NCBI RefSeq assembly: GCF_902167145.1
Contig: NC_050098.1
Location: 115,854,207 to 115,918,206 of the forward strand
From: Zea mays
Taxonomy: Eukaryota; Streptophyta; Magnoliopsida; Poales; Poaceae
Length of the DNA: 64,000 nt
Direction of reading: 5' to 3'
The notes beneath the pieces are model-generated. The model saw nothing but the letters and a program-made list of their open reading frames with translations, was not told the origin of the DNA and did not search any database. Positions 11,849 through 23,858 of the stretch are shown one piece after another. The position numbers were made by a program, and so were the translations under genes. How positions within the stretch are numbered: position 1 is the stretch's first letter; each line of letters opens with the position of its first letter.

Positions 11849-13111
11849 TGAGAGCACCTAGAGGGGGGGTGAATAGGTGATCTTGTAAAATTCAACACTA
11901 AATAGCCACAAGTTTGGTTATAAAGATGTGAGTGCAATAGAACCAAGTGGCTATAGAGCGAGCTCTTGCGAATCACAATAATCACAGAGAAAGACAACAA
12001 GAGACACAGTGGTTTATCTCATGGTTCGGCCAAGTATAACACTTGCCTACCTCCATGTTGTGGCGTCCCAATAGACGAGGGTTGCACTCAACCCCCTTCA
12101 AGTGATTCTATGATCAACTTGAATACCACGATATTCTTCCTTATAGTTTTCTTCCCGTTTGCGAGGAATCTCCACAAGTTGGAGCCTCTCGCCCTTACAA
12201 GATTGATCACAAAAAAAGCACAGAGTAAGGTTGGGAAGAGCAACGCACACTAGAGTTAAATCCACATCACAAACACGCACACAAGTGAGAAAATGAGCAC
12301 ACAAAACACGCGCGGGGAGTTTACAACTCGAAAAGTGCTCCAATCTCAAGAACGATGAACGATTGCGTGAAAGTGAGGACTAGAAGTCTTGGAATGCTTA
12401 GAGTGTGCTTGGATGACTCCTCCATGCGCCTAGGGGTCCCTTTTATAGCCCCAAGGCAGCTAGGAGCCGTTGGAGGCCAACAAGGAAGGCCAAAGTTGCC
12501 TTCTGTCGGGTGGTGCACCGGACAGTCCGGTGCACCACCGGACAGTCACTGTAGCATGTCCGGTGCGGATCTCCTTCCTAATTTGGCGCAGATGACCGTT
12601 GCAGCGTCGTGGCAGTTGGCGTACCGGACACTGTCTGGTGCCCCCTGCCGACCGTTGGCGCGGGCCACGCGTCGCCCGCGGATTGCGCGGCCGACCGTTG
12701 CACTGGTGGCCGTTGGCTCACCGGACAGTCCGGTGCACCACCGGACAGTCCGGTGAATTATAGCTGTACGCCGTCAATTTTTCCCGAGAGTGGCCTGTTC
12801 ACCGGAGGCTGACCTGGCGCACCGGACACTGTCCGGTGCACCACCGGACAATCCGGTGTACCAAGCCGAGTTGTAATTTGGCTGTACCAAGCCAAGTCCT
12901 TTGCATCTCTTTTCTTTTCTTCTTTTGTCTGTTTTTAGCACTTAGACAAAATATGTTAGTACTCAAAACAATGTACTAAGTCTAGAAACGTACCTCGTTA
13001 CATGATTTGCACCTTTTTGCTTGTTTGGCACACAATATCTCATTCACTATGTGTTGGACACTTAATCACCAAAACATTATAGAAATGGCCCAAGGGCACA
13101 TTTCCCTTTCA
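11849..13111 (-). repeat. 3' LTR of the Ji-like Sirevirus (1263 bp)
   Basis: Plus strand TGAGAGCACC ... CCCTTTCA. It contains TATAAAAG (minus strand, 12439-12446) and a cluster of CACCGGACAGTCCGGTG palindromes at 12515-12860. It adjoins the purine tract at 13113. Confidence 0.92.
12515..12860. repeat. Palindromic CACCGGACAGTCCGGTG cluster in the LTR
   Basis: Several full or degenerate copies of a 17-bp imperfect palindrome are present, centred on A or T between GGAC and GTCC. Comparable clusters occur in all other Sirevirus LTRs of the window. Palindromic cis-regions have been described for maize Sirevirus LTRs. Confidence 0.8.
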
Positions 13112-13112
13112 A

Positions 13113-13760
13113 TCTCCCCCTTTTTGGTGATTTATGCCAACACATCAAAAAGCAATGCAAAACATGCAACATCGATTCAAATTGAAGACCAAATTGTTTT
13201 TGACTCTAATTTGGCATATTTGGATCATTCTTTGCCACCACTTGGTTTGTTTTTGCAAATTAAATTCATTTTCCTATCTCTAAGTCAAACTCACTTGTTT
13301 GGGCATTAAGAGAGATAATCCAAGAGGAAAATGATCAAGATCCAAAAACTCCCCCTTTTCCTATAATCATAAATTCTCCCCACAAGAGACCAAATTTTGA
13401 CAATAAGAGGATTTTGACAAATCAAAAGTTCTAACTCTACTATTTTCAAAATTCTCAAGTGGTAGCTGATCCATTTGCTTTGGCCTTAATTTCTCCCCCT
13501 TTGGCATTAAGCACCAAAACGGGATTATTATTGGCCCTTTAACCCCATTGCCTCACCAAAAAAATGTCAATTAAGAGCAAAAAGGCAATAAGAGCGTAAG
13601 AATGAACTTGGAGGTGAGTACACTAATACCGGAGTGCAGTGGAAGTCTTTGCATGGTCCAAGTTCACCTTTCCCTTTCAATCCACCTTTGAGACTATATC
13701 AAGTACACTTAAACACAAAGGTTAGTCTTCAAAGGGTCAAGTTGTAGCACTTCTCCCCCT
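13113..13760 (-). promoter_or_regulatory. Multiple polypurine tracts of the Ji-like element
   Basis: On the minus strand GGGGGAGA-type tracts occur at about 13113-13120 (abutting the LTR), 13349-13357, 13374-13381 (GGGGAGA), 13491-13500 and 13751-13760. Several tracts in the 3' untranslated region are a Sirevirus hallmark. The LTR-adjacent one would prime plus-strand DNA synthesis. Confidence 0.78.
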
Positions 13761-13887
13761 AGATATGTGCATCATTCACACATGGACTTGTGCGGTCCGG
13801 GGATCCCTTGCCCAACTTGAGCACCAAGAGTAAGCAACAAATTGCATAAATGTAACATGATCAAAGGCATAAAACACATGTATGCTA

Positions 13888-16800
13888 TCAATCCAAGTTA
13901 CATGAATCTAAGACATTTAGCTCACTACGCAGCCTGCAAAAGGTTTTCTCATCTAAAGGCTTGGTAAAGATATCAGCTAGCTGGTTCTCGGTGCTAATAT
14001 AGAACACTTCGATATCTCCCTTTTGTTGGTGGTCTCTCAAAAAGTGATGCTGGATGTCTATGTGCTTAGTGCGGCTGTGTTCAACAGGATTATCCGCCAT
14101 TCGGATTGCACTCTCATTGTCACATAGGAGTGGGACTTTGCTCAGATTGTAGCCAAAGTCTTGGAGGGTTTGCCTCATCCAAAGTAGTTGCGCGCAACAC
14201 TGTCCTGTGGCAACATACTCGGCCTCAGCGGTGGATAGGGCAATGGTGGTTTGTTTCTTAGAAGTCCAAGACACCAGGGACCTTCCTAGGAATTGGCACG
14301 TCCCTGATGTACTCTTCCTATCAACCTTGCATCCAGCATAATCGGAGTCTGAATATCCAATCAAGTCAAAAGTAGACCCCTTTGGATACCAGATCCCAAA
14401 GCAAGGCGTAGCAACTAAATATCTAAGAATCCGCTTAACGGACACAAGGTGACATTCCCTTGGGTCGGATTGAAATCTAGCACACATGCATACGCTAAGC
14501 ATAATATCCGGTCTACTAGCACATAGATAAAGTAATGACTCTATCATAGACCGGTATGCCTTTTGATCAACGGACTTACCTCCTTTGTTGAGGTTGACAT
14601 GTTCATCGGTTCCCATCGGTGTCTTCGTGGGCTTGGCGTCCTTCATCCCAAACCGCTTGAGAAGATCTTGAGTATACTTCGTTTGGGAGATGAAGGTGCC
14701 GTCCTTGAGTTGCTTCACTTGGAACCCAAGGAAGTAGTTCAACTCGCCCATCATCGACATCTCAAACTTTTGAGTCATCACCCTGCTAAACTCCTCACAA
14801 GACTTTTGGTTAGTAGAACCAAATATTATGTCATCGACATAAATTTGGCATACAAAAAGGTCACCGTCACAAGTCTTAGTGAAAAGAGTGGGATCGACTT
14901 TCCCAACCTTGAAAGAATTAGCAATCAAGAAATCTCTAAGGCATTCATACCATGCTCTTGGGGCTTGCTTAAGTTCATAGAGTGCCTTAGAGAGCTTACA
15001 CACATGGTCAGGATACTTGTCATCCTCAAAGCCAGGGGGTTGTTCCACGTACACCTCCTCCTTTATTGGCCCGTTGAGGAAAGCGCTCTTCACATCCATT
15101 TGAAACAACCTGAAAGAGTGGTGAGCGGCATAGGCTAATAATATTCTAATAGATTCTAGCCTAGCCACAGGAGCAAAAGTCTCCTCGAAATCCAAACCTG
15201 CGACTTGGGCATAACCTTTTGCCACAAGTCGAGCCTTGTTTCTTGTCACCACCCCGTGCTCGTCTTGCTTGTTGCGGAACACCCACTTGGTTCCCACAAC
15301 GTTTTGCTTGGGACGTGGCACCAGGCTCCAAACTTCATTCCTCTTGAAGTTGTTGAGCTCTTCCTGCATGGCCAACACCCAGTCCGGATCCTGCAAGGCC
15401 TCTTCTACCCTGAAAGGCTCAATAGAAGAGATAAACGAGTAATGCTCACAAAAGTTAGCTAATCTTGAGCGAGTAGTTACTCCCTTGCTTATGTCACCCA
15501 GAATCTGATCAACGGGGTGATTCTGTTGGATCGTCGCTCGGACTTGAGTTGGAGGGGCTCGTGGTGCTTCTTCCTCCATAGCTGGTTCTTCTTGTGCTCC
15601 CCCTTGATCACGCACCTCTTCTTGAGGAACCTGTTCATCATCTTGAGTTGGGGGATGCACCATCGTTGAGGAAGAAGGATGATCTTGCTCCTGTTGTTCC
15701 TATGGTCGCACATCACCTATCTCCATCATGCGTATTGCGGCCGTTGGAACATCATCTTCATCTATATCATCAAGATCAACTTGCTCTCTTGGAGAGCCAT
15801 TAGTCTCATCAAATACAATGTCGCTAGAGACTTCAACCAAACTCGATGATTTGTTGAAGACTCTATACGCCCTTGTATTTGAGTCATACCCTAGTAAAAA
15901 CCCTTCTACAGCTTTGGGAGCAAATTTGGAATGTCTACCTCTCTTCACCAAAATGTAGCATTTGCTCCCAAATACACAAAGTAAGAAACATTGGGTTTGT
16001 TACCGGTAAGAAGTTCATACGAGGTCTTCTTGAGGAGGCGATGAAGGTAGACCCGGTTTATGGCGTGGCAAGCTGTGTTCACAGCTTCCGACCAGAACCA
16101 CTCGGACGTCTTGAATTCTCCAAGCATCGTCCTTGCCATGTCGATAAGCGTCTTGTTCTTCCTCTCTACCACACCATTTTGTTGTGGTGTGTAGGGAGCG
16201 GAGAACTCGTGCTTGATGCCTTCTTCCTCAAGGTACTCCTCCACTTGTAGATTCTTGAACTTGGACCCGTTGTCGCTTCTTATCTTTTTTACCTTGAGCT
16301 CAAACTCGTTTTGAGCCCTCCTTAGAAAGCGCTTTAGGGTCCCTTGGGTTTCTGATTTATCCCGCAAAAAGAATACCCAAGTGAAGCGGGAAAAATCATC
16401 AACAATTACTAAACCATACTTACTTCCCCCGATGCTAAGGTAGGCGACGGGTCCGAAGAGGTCCATGTGGAGAAGCTCCAGTGGTCTTGATGTAGTCATC
16501 ACATTCTTGTTGTGATAAGTGCTTCCCACCTGTTTCCCTGCTTGACAAGCTGCACAAGGTCTATCTTTTTCGAAGCAGACATTGGTTAGTCCTAACACAT
16601 GTTCTCCCTTTAGAAGTTTATGAAGGTTCTTCATCCTAACTTGTGCTAGACGGTGATGCCACAGCCAGCCCATGCTAGTCTTAGCTATTAAGCATGCATC
16701 TAGATCGGCCTCCTCTTTCAAAAAAATCAACTAAGTAGAGTTTGTCGTCTAATGCACCCTTAAACGCTAATGAACCATCACTCCTTCTAAAGATAGAAAC

Positions 16801-17002
16801 ATCAACATTTGTAAACAAACAATTGTAGCCCATGTGGCACAATTGACTTATAGACATGAGATTATACCCTAATGACTCTACTAAGAATACATTTGAAATG
16901 GAGTGCTCGCTTGTGATGGCTATCTTTCCCAAACCTTTAACCTTGCCTTGGTTCCCATCTCCAAAAATAATCATATCATGGGAATCCTTGTTCTTAACGT
17001 AG
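13888..17002 (-). pseudogene. Sirevirus pol (protease part, integrase, RT, RNase H), frameshifted and interrupted
   Basis: From 17002 downward: the end of the protease region, a zinc-binding segment (GWLWHHRLAQVRMKN), integrase (LLHMDLFGP, RSDNGSKF, NGVVERKNK), reverse transcriptase ([22 protein letters not shown], intact YVDD), RNase H ([22 protein letters not shown]) and a tail ending at 13888. Three lesions are visible: an extra base in a 7-A run at 16720-16726, a 1-bp loss near 15976-15980, and an in-frame TAG at 15700-15702. The gag-only Sirevirus inserted at the 17003 junction, and the remaining N-terminal part of pol (ending TNHMTREKKMFTS) is at 23859-23950. No functional enzyme can be made. 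Confidence 0.9.
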
Positions 17003-17007
17003 GAGGT
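17003..17007. other. Target-site duplication gaggt (left copy) of the nested element
   Basis: gaggt precedes the left LTR and is repeated at 23859-23863. It lies inside the pol frame of the host Sirevirus. Confidence 0.93.
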
Positions 17008-18683
17008 TGTAAGAAAAATGACCCCGGGCCATTTAGCTCAATAGGTTTTGGTGTTTGATGATCAACATAACCTGTGGACTAATGTATTTCCCAAGTATTT
17101 GTGTGTTGTAGTTCACAGGATGCGAAGTGGATTGGACTGAGGCTCTGAGAATGCAACACCTCAAAGAAGACATTATAAGACTCATAGAAGACATTACAAA
17201 GTAATATTGAAGACACTTTATACATGCTAAGAGTCCAATACATCAAGAAGTAGAAGTGAGATACAAAGCTACAAAACAAAAGTGAAGTTGATAAAGTTGA
17301 GAGGAAGGGCTGACTGAATTGGAAGTGTTTCACAACATCAAATCTATTCAAACTGACATGGCTTCAATTCTGAGATGTAGACAATTTTATAAGCTTTTCA
17401 AAAAGTCCAAGATCATCAAAATCGGAGTTCGGAGCTAAAAGTTATGCCCACAATACGAAGTCGGAATTGCTGAAAAACTGCAGTAGCATATGGGATGTCC
17501 GTTGCACACTGGCCTGTCCGGTGTGCCAAATTTACTCAAACTGATATGGCTTCAACTCTGGGATGTAGAGAATTTCATAAGCTTTCCAAAAAGTATAATA
17601 TCATCGAAATCGGAGTTCGGAGTTAAAAGTTATGGCCAAAATACGACAAGAAGACATGGGCTGTCCGGTGCACACCGGACCGTCCGGTGCGCCATGTCCG
17701 GTGCGCCATCTTCGGAAGCTCCAACGGCTACTTTTAACGGCTAGTACACGTGGCATGTCTGGTGCACCACCGGACAGTCCGGTGCACCTGACCGGTGCGC
17801 CACAGAAAGCTGCAGAACTGCTTTCCAACGGCTATATTTGAGTTGGGGCCTATATAAACTTCACCCAACCGGCCATTTGAAGGTGTGGGAGCCCAAGAGA
17901 TATACCAAGGCATATAGTAGACATTTCCAAGTGCTTTTACACCCAAGTGCTTAATATAATCACTCGGTGATTAGCGTAGGTGCTTTGCGAAGTGCTTAGG
18001 TTAGTTAGACCGCTTTAGCGCTTGCTCTAGGTGAACCCTAGATTGTTGAGTGAGTTTAGATAAACCTCACAACCCCTCGGCTCTTGCGTGAGCCGTTGTA
18101 ATTGTACCGAGTGGGGCGATTGTCTTGCGAGACCGTGACAACCGCGTTTGTGTCACGGCCGCCACCGTGTACCGGAGGGAACGAGGCCCGCGGCGTTTCG
18201 GCCGGAAGCTCGATAGTGGAGACGGCGGGGAGCGTCCGAGAGGAGCCGGAAGCGGAGCACCACTTGCGCGTGGAGAAGGCCCGCGGCTCTCTACGGAGTT
18301 ACTCGACCGAGGTGCTTGGCCCTCGCGTGGGCTTCCCTTTGTGTAGGGGCACCAACGAGGATTAGTCGGGACCTTGCGCGGTTCCGGATACCTCGGTAAA
18401 AATACCGGCGTCATCCACGAGAGTTTGCTTCTCTACTCTGCTCTTTAAGTTTCCGCATTTATATTAAGCATTTAATTTTCAATCTTGTAGTCATAATTAT
18501 TTAGTGTAGATTGAAACTTAGCCATTACGGTAGAGATAGCAACATTTAGACAAAACCTAATTTGCACATTCTAGTTTAACTATTTGCATAGGTTTTGCTC
18601 TAGGGATTTAATTGTGGCCTAGTTTAGTAAAAGTTTTAGAAGTCCTAATTCACCCCCCTCTTAGGCGTCACCCGTTTCCTACA
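17008..18683 (+). repeat. 5' LTR of the gag-only Sirevirus (1676 bp)
   Basis: TGTAAGAAAAATG ... GTTTCCTACA. It contains an internal near-repeat (17350-17430 versus 17530-17640: 'tggcttcaa.tctg.gatgtag' and 'aaatcggagttcggag.taaaagttatg'), palindrome copies at 17660-17800, and a TATATAAA box at 17851-17858. Confidence 0.93.
17851..17858 (+). promoter_or_regulatory. TATA box in the 5' LTR
   Basis: TATATAAA lies after a conserved palindrome cluster, about 0.8 kb before the LTR end. In the 3' LTR the same site reads TATATATA. Confidence 0.55.
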
Positions 18684-18685
18684 AG

Positions 18686-18697
18686 TGGTATCAGAGC
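18686..18697 (+). promoter_or_regulatory. Primer-binding site, initiator tRNA-Met
   Basis: TGGTATCAGAGC occurs two bases after the 5' LTR end. Confidence 0.9.
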
Positions 18698-18764
18698 CTG
18701 GTTTGGCTCATTTGAAACGCTTTAGCTTCACCGCTAAAAGAGCCGACTCTTTTTAGAGGAAGGG

Positions 18765-20867
18765 ATGGATACCCATAGGCCACCACACTTCGACGGCACT
18801 AACTTCCCATATTATAGTGCTAGAATGGCTTGTTACCTAGAGGCCATTGATCTAGGTGTTTGGAGAGTCACTCGTGATGGGATGAAACCCCCCAAGAATC
18901 CCGAGAAATCCACCACGAGTGAGGAAAAAGAAATTCATTTAAATGCTAGAGCCAAAAAATGCTTGTATGAATCTCTTAGCATAGATATTTTTAATCAAGT
19001 ATTTACCTTGAAAACTGCTAACGAAATTTGGCTAAAATTGCATGAGCTCCATCACGGCACATCAAATGTCCGTGAGCAAAAACATTGCCTAGTCTTAAAT
19101 GAGTATAATACTTTTGCTATGAGAGATGATGAGCTTGTTAGAGACATGTATTCTCGTTTAAATCTAATCATCAATGAGCTCAACTCTATTGGCATAAATA
19201 AGCTAGGTGATGCGGACATTGTGAGGAAGATTATCTCCCTGCTACCACAACAAAGATATGGGAGCATCATCACCATCCTTCACAACATGGAGGACTTGAG
19301 TACCATGACCCCTACCATTGTGATTGGGAAAATCGCGGCTTTTGAGATGTCGCGAAAAATGTGTCGGGGAGAGGAGCCAACTTCCTCAAGGCCATATGCT
19401 TTTGCATGTGATGAAAGGAAGGGTAAAAAGAAGGCTCCCACTCCAAGTTCCTCAAGTGAAGAAGAGGAAGAAGAAGAAAGTGATGATAATGAAGATAATC
19501 AACCGTGCACATCATCCTCCGAGGATGAAGAAACAATCCGACGCGTCAGAAAGGTAATGGGGATGATCCGCAAGATTAATCTAATGGGTGTGCCCTTGCA
19601 GGTCGAAGATCTTCTCTTTAACATTGATAGGAAAAAGCAAAGAAAGAGAGGGTGCTTCGCATGTGTGGAGAAGGGCCACTTCAGGGACAACTGTCCAACT
19701 ATGGCCGAACCCAAAAAGGAGAGGAGCAAAGGCAAGGCGCTAACAAGTGTTAGAACTTGGGATGATTCTTCAAGTGAAGATGAACCTCCAAGGACGCGCA
19801 GCCACCGATCCTCATCACGCTCATCACGGTCATCACACAAATGCCTTATGGCAAGAGGTAAAATGAGCATTCCATCCTCTAGTGATGATAGTAGTGATGG
19901 TGATGGTGAGGGAAAACCCTCCGTAGATGAACTTGCGGAAGCCGTTAAATTTTTCCAGGATGTCTGCACTAAGCAAAAAGCTCAACTTAAAACCTTGAAA
20001 AATAAGTTGATTAGCTCCCAAAATGATTATAAAGGATTGCTAGAAAAATTTGAAACTTTTGCAAACCTAAATTGTGAGCTGTCAACTAAAATTGAGCTAT
20101 TAGAGTCTAGTGCTCCATCCACTGCTACTGATGATGACCTTATTAAAAAGAATGACAAACTTAAGGCTAAGTTAGCTAGCTCCCAAGAAGCTATTGAAAA
20201 TTTGCTAGAGAAAATGGAAATTCTTAGCATACACAATAATGAGCTAACTACTAAGCTAGAAAACATCGGTAGCACCCTAGCAGCATCTTTAGTTGAAATA
20301 CCTAAAATTATTAAGAAAGATGCTTCTACTTCTTGTTTTGATTTAATTGATGATTCTAACCCCTGCAACCAAGTTCGTGTTGAGAATATTGTTGTAGAAA
20401 CATGTTCGGACGAGGTTGCAAAAGAAAATGAACAATTAAGGCAAGAAGTGGCTCGCCTTGGCAAGGCTTTGTATGACAAGAAAGGCAAAGCCAAACAAAT
20501 CCGACCTCCACAGGATAACACCACTGCGGGAGTGAACAAGCCTATGGAGGGAGAAATTGTGATATGTAGGCTATGCCACATGGAAGGCCATAAGTCTTTC
20601 CAATGCAAGGCGATGACCGGGGATAAACAAAGGCAAAAGCTCAAGCAAAAGCCATCAAGCAAAATCTCCAACACCTACATCAAAAAGGTGGACAACAAGG
20701 CTGCTACACCATACTTGATCAAAAAGAAAAAGAATGGAAAGGTGATAGCAATCAAGGCCAACAAGCAAGCCAACAAAGGAAAGGGGGCCAAACGTATCTG
20801 GGTGCCAAAGGAAATAATTTCAACTATGAAAAGCACCAAGAAGGTTTGGATCCCGAAAGGGAAGTGA
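18765..20867 (+). CDS. Sirevirus Gag, intact, two zinc knuckles
   Basis: This 700-aa ORF starts MDTHRPPHFDGTNFPYYSAR, the aromatic-rich opening of Copia Gag proteins, followed by a UBN2-like domain to about residue 210. Acidic-serine stretches (about residues 225-250) and a first CCHC knuckle (CFACVEKGHFRDNC, about residue 298) follow. A coiled-coil-like region with repeated leucines and lysines runs from about 385 to 570. A second knuckle (CRLCHMEGHKSFQC) is near residue 600. The basic C-terminus carries two WVPK/WIPK motifs and ends IPKGK. It should form particles and bind RNA. It has no protease, and no pol follows. The frame has stayed open although the LTRs differ by 2 percent. Confidence 0.9.
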   Translation: MDTHRPPHFDGTNFPYYSARMACYLEAIDLGVWRVTRDGMKPPKNPEKSTTSEEKEIHLNARAKKCLYESLSIDIFNQVFTLKTANEIWLKLHELHHGTSNVREQKHCLVLNEYNTFAMRDDELVRDMYSRLNLIINELNSIGINKLGDADIVRKIISLLPQQRYGSIITILHNMEDLSTMTPTIVIGKIAAFEMSRKMCRGEEPTSSRPYAFACDERKGKKKAPTPSSSSEEEEEEESDDNEDNQPCTSSSEDEETIRRVRKVMGMIRKINLMGVPLQVEDLLFNIDRKKQRKRGCFACVEKGHFRDNCPTMAEPKKERSKGKALTSVRTWDDSSSEDEPPRTRSHRSSSRSSRSSHKCLMARGKMSIPSSSDDSSDGDGEGKPSVDELAEAVKFFQDVCTKQKAQLKTLKNKLISSQNDYKGLLEKFETFANLNCELSTKIELLESSAPSTATDDDLIKKNDKLKAKLASSQEAIENLLEKMEILSIHNNELTTKLENIGSTLAASLVEIPKIIKKDASTSCFDLIDDSNPCNQVRVENIVVETCSDEVAKENEQLRQEVARLGKALYDKKGKAKQIRPPQDNTTAGVNKPMEGEIVICRLCHMEGHKSFQCKAMTGDKQRQKLKQKPSSKISNTYIKKVDNKAATPYLIKKKKNGKVIAIKANKQANKGKGAKRIWVPKEIISTMKSTKKVWIPKGK

Positions 20868-22181
20868 GTAGACCGAAGGTCAATGGGAAGTTTGGAGACT
20901 TGGCAAAGTTGGGATGTATATCATGGGATACATCATATTGGATCAAGTTTATTGCCAAGTGGGTTAGTGAATATCTTGGACCTAAATTTCCCCACCCATG
21001 ACTAAGGTAACTAGATTTATTGTATTTCTTATCTTTAGATATGCGTATCTATTCACCTTGTATCTAGCTTACCTTTCATGTCTAGTATTTACTTTTGTTT
21101 TAAAATTATGCATACTAGGTAAATCACATGGTAGGATTGCTTGCTTTCAATTAAGCAAACCTACATGGCTAAAAATGTTTAATTAAGCACGACACACAGC
21201 TCATTTAACATCCCTAAGTAAATGACACTAATGCATCAAAAGATTATATCCTACAATTGGTATCATTTAACTTATATGTGCCAAAGTTTGGATTATAGAT
21301 AATTTGCCCCTCTTGATATCAAATCAAAGTGCATGTCTCCTGCAAGTATTCAAAACTTGTATGCACACTTTCAGGGGGAGATTACTCTATAATCTAATAC
21401 TTTGAGACTAACACCTTTTCAAGTCTATTTCATGTGATAGTCTCATTGTAAGGAAAACGAGGTCCCCGGAGAATGACAACAAACTTCCACTGCAAAATCT
21501 CCAAGAACTCTCATGTCTCTCAAGCTCGCCATTGAACTTCAATCGGTATCTTTTGAGACGACATCTAGTATCATTTACATGTCTTCTCCAATATTTGATT
21601 AGACTATATTTCATATCATATACTTCCATGTTGCTAAAAATGCATAAGTGGTTAACTCATATTCTGTTACATATGCATAAGGGAAGTTAGTCTTTTCAAA
21701 TCATGTTTTGTACCTCTATTTCTCACATGCTTTTTCCTAAGTAGAAGATCTCTGTCAGGGGGAGTTTTTCTTCGTCTCTAAAGGGGGAGAAAATTCTTTC
21801 TAAAGGAGAACACTCATTTAGGGGGAGTAATCATCTGAGGGTCATTTTTTTCTTCCTACATACTTTTAATGTCTTCCTTTTCGGTGGTTGATGCCAAAGG
21901 GGGAGAAGTTTAGGGATCAAAGCAATGAAAACTATATCAAACACCAAACACCACTAATTTAAAATTTTATATCTACAAATGGTTTTTCAAGTGGTTTTGG
22001 TTATTTGGTCCAAAAATAGGAAGGAAGTGAATTATGGAGTTAGGGGGAGGCTTAAGTCCATAATATCACATTGTGGGGACAAACATGCATCTTAGCAAGT
22101 AGATTGCATATTATCATTCAAATAATTGTATTATTTGCTTGCTTTGGTTGTGTTGTCATCAATCACCAAAAAGGGGGAGAT
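20868..22181 (+). promoter_or_regulatory. Noncoding 3' region with at least seven polypurine tracts
   Basis: GGGGGAG tracts occur near 21373, 21757, 21783, 21821, 21899, 22042 and 22173, the last abutting the 3' LTR. No ORF over 75 aa is convincing. The region replaces the roughly 4-kb pol expected in a complete Sirevirus. Confidence 0.8.
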
Positions 22182-23858
22182 TGTAAGGAAAATGACCTCG
22201 GGCCATTTAGCTCAATAGGTTTTGGTGTTTGATGATCAACATAACCTGTGGACTAATGTATTTCCCAAGTATTTGTGTGTTGTAGTTCACAGGATGCGAA
22301 GTGGATTGGACTGAGGCTCTGAGAATGCAACACCTCAAAGAAGACATTATAAGACTCATAGAAGATATTACAAAGTAATATTGAAGACACTTTATACATG
22401 CTAACAGTCCAACACATCAAGAAGTAGAAGTGAGATACAAAGCTACAAAACAAAAGTGAAGTTGATAAAGTTGAGAGGAAGGGCTGACTGAATTGGAAGT
22501 GTTTCACAATATCAAATCTATTCAAAATGACATGGCTTCAATTCTGAGATGTATACAATTTTATAAGCTTTTCAAAAAGTCCAAGATTATGAAAATCGGA
22601 GTTCGGAGCTAAAAGTTATGCCCACAATACGAAGTCGGAATTGCTGAAAAACTGCAGTAGCATATGGGATGTCCGTTGCACACTGGCCTGTCCGGTGTGC
22701 CAAATTTACTCAAACTGATATGGCTTCAACTCTGGGATGTAGAGAATTTCATAAGCTTTCTAAAAAGTACAAGATCATCGAAATCGGAGTTCGGAGTTAA
22801 AAGTTATGGCCAAAATACGACAAGCAGACATGGGCTGTCCGGTGCACACCGGACCGTCCGGTGCGCCATGTCCGGTGCGCCAACTTCGGAAGCTCCAACG
22901 GCTACTTTTAACGGCTAGTACACGTGGCATGTCCGGTGCACCATCGGACAGTCCGGTGCACCTGTCCGGTGCGCCACAGAAAGCTGCAGAACTGCTTTCC
23001 AACGGCTATATTTGAGTTGGGGCCTATATATACTTCACCCAACCGGCCATTTGAAGGTGTGGGAGCCCAAGAGACATACCAAGGCATATAGTAGACATTT
23101 CCAAGTGCTTTTACACCCAAGTGCTTAATATAATCACTCGGTGATTAGCGTAGGTGCTTTGCGAAGTGCTTAGGTTAGTTAGACCGCTTTAGAGCTTGCT
23201 CTAGGTGAACCCTAGATTGTTGAGCGAGTTTAGATAAACCTCACAACCTCTCGGCTCTTGCGTGAGCCGTTGTAATTGTACCTAGTGGGGCGATTGTCTT
23301 GCGAGACCGTGACAACCGGGTTTGTGTCACGGCCGCCACCGTGTACCGGAGGGAACGAGGCCCGCGGCGTTTCGGCCGGAAGCTCGATAGTGGAGACGGC
23401 GGGGAGCGTCCGAGAGGAGCCGGAAGCGGAGCACCACTTGCGCGTGGATAAGGCCCGCGGCTCTCTACGGAGTTACTCGACCGAGGTGCTTGGCCCTCGC
23501 GTGGGCTTCCCTTTGCGTAGGGGCACCAATGAGGATTAGTCGGGACCTTGCGCGGTTCTGGATACCTCGGTAAAAATACCAGCGTCATCCACGAGAGTTT
23601 GCTTCTCTACTCTGCTCTTTAAGTTTCCGCATTTATATTAAGCATTTAAGTTTCAATCTTGTAGTCATAATTATTTAGTGTAGATTGAAACATAGCCATT
23701 GCGGTAGAGATAGCAACACTTAGACAAAACCTAATTTGCACATTCTAGTTTAACTATTTGCATAGGTTTTGCTCTAGGGATTTAATTGTGGCCTAGTTTA
23801 GTAAAAGTTTTAGAAGTCCTAATTCACCCCCCCTCTTAGGCGTCACCCGTTTCCTACA
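22182..23858 (+). repeat. 3' LTR of the gag-only Sirevirus (1677 bp)
   Basis: It is about 98 percent identical to 17008-18683 with the same termini, and is followed directly by the TSD gaggt (23859-23863). Confidence 0.93.

Larger units (their letters stand above)
17008..23858 (+). mobile_element. Gag-only Sirevirus (Opie-like LTRs), 6851 bp, nested in the Ji-like element
   Basis: The LTRs are 17008-18683 and 22182-23858, with a primer-binding site directly after the first and purine tracts before the second. The only long ORF is a 700-aa gag. The 1.3 kb after gag has no protease, integrase or polymerase sequence, so the element depends on enzymes supplied by other copies. I counted about 34 substitutions over about 1676 LTR bases (2 percent), less than the surrounding Ji-like element, as expected for a later insertion. 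The Opie-like label is by resemblance only. Confidence 0.92.

Noticed and set aside
10589..11861. Cluster of overlapping, near-identical ORFs on both strands
   Set aside because: They are translations of the CACTA 254-bp tandem units, recur every 254 bp and have no domain.
18102..18414. ORFs of 75-115 aa in the LTR of the gag-only element (also at 23241-23588)
   Set aside because: Antiparallel overlapping ORFs in a GC-rich LTR part, repeated in both LTRs; no protein family.
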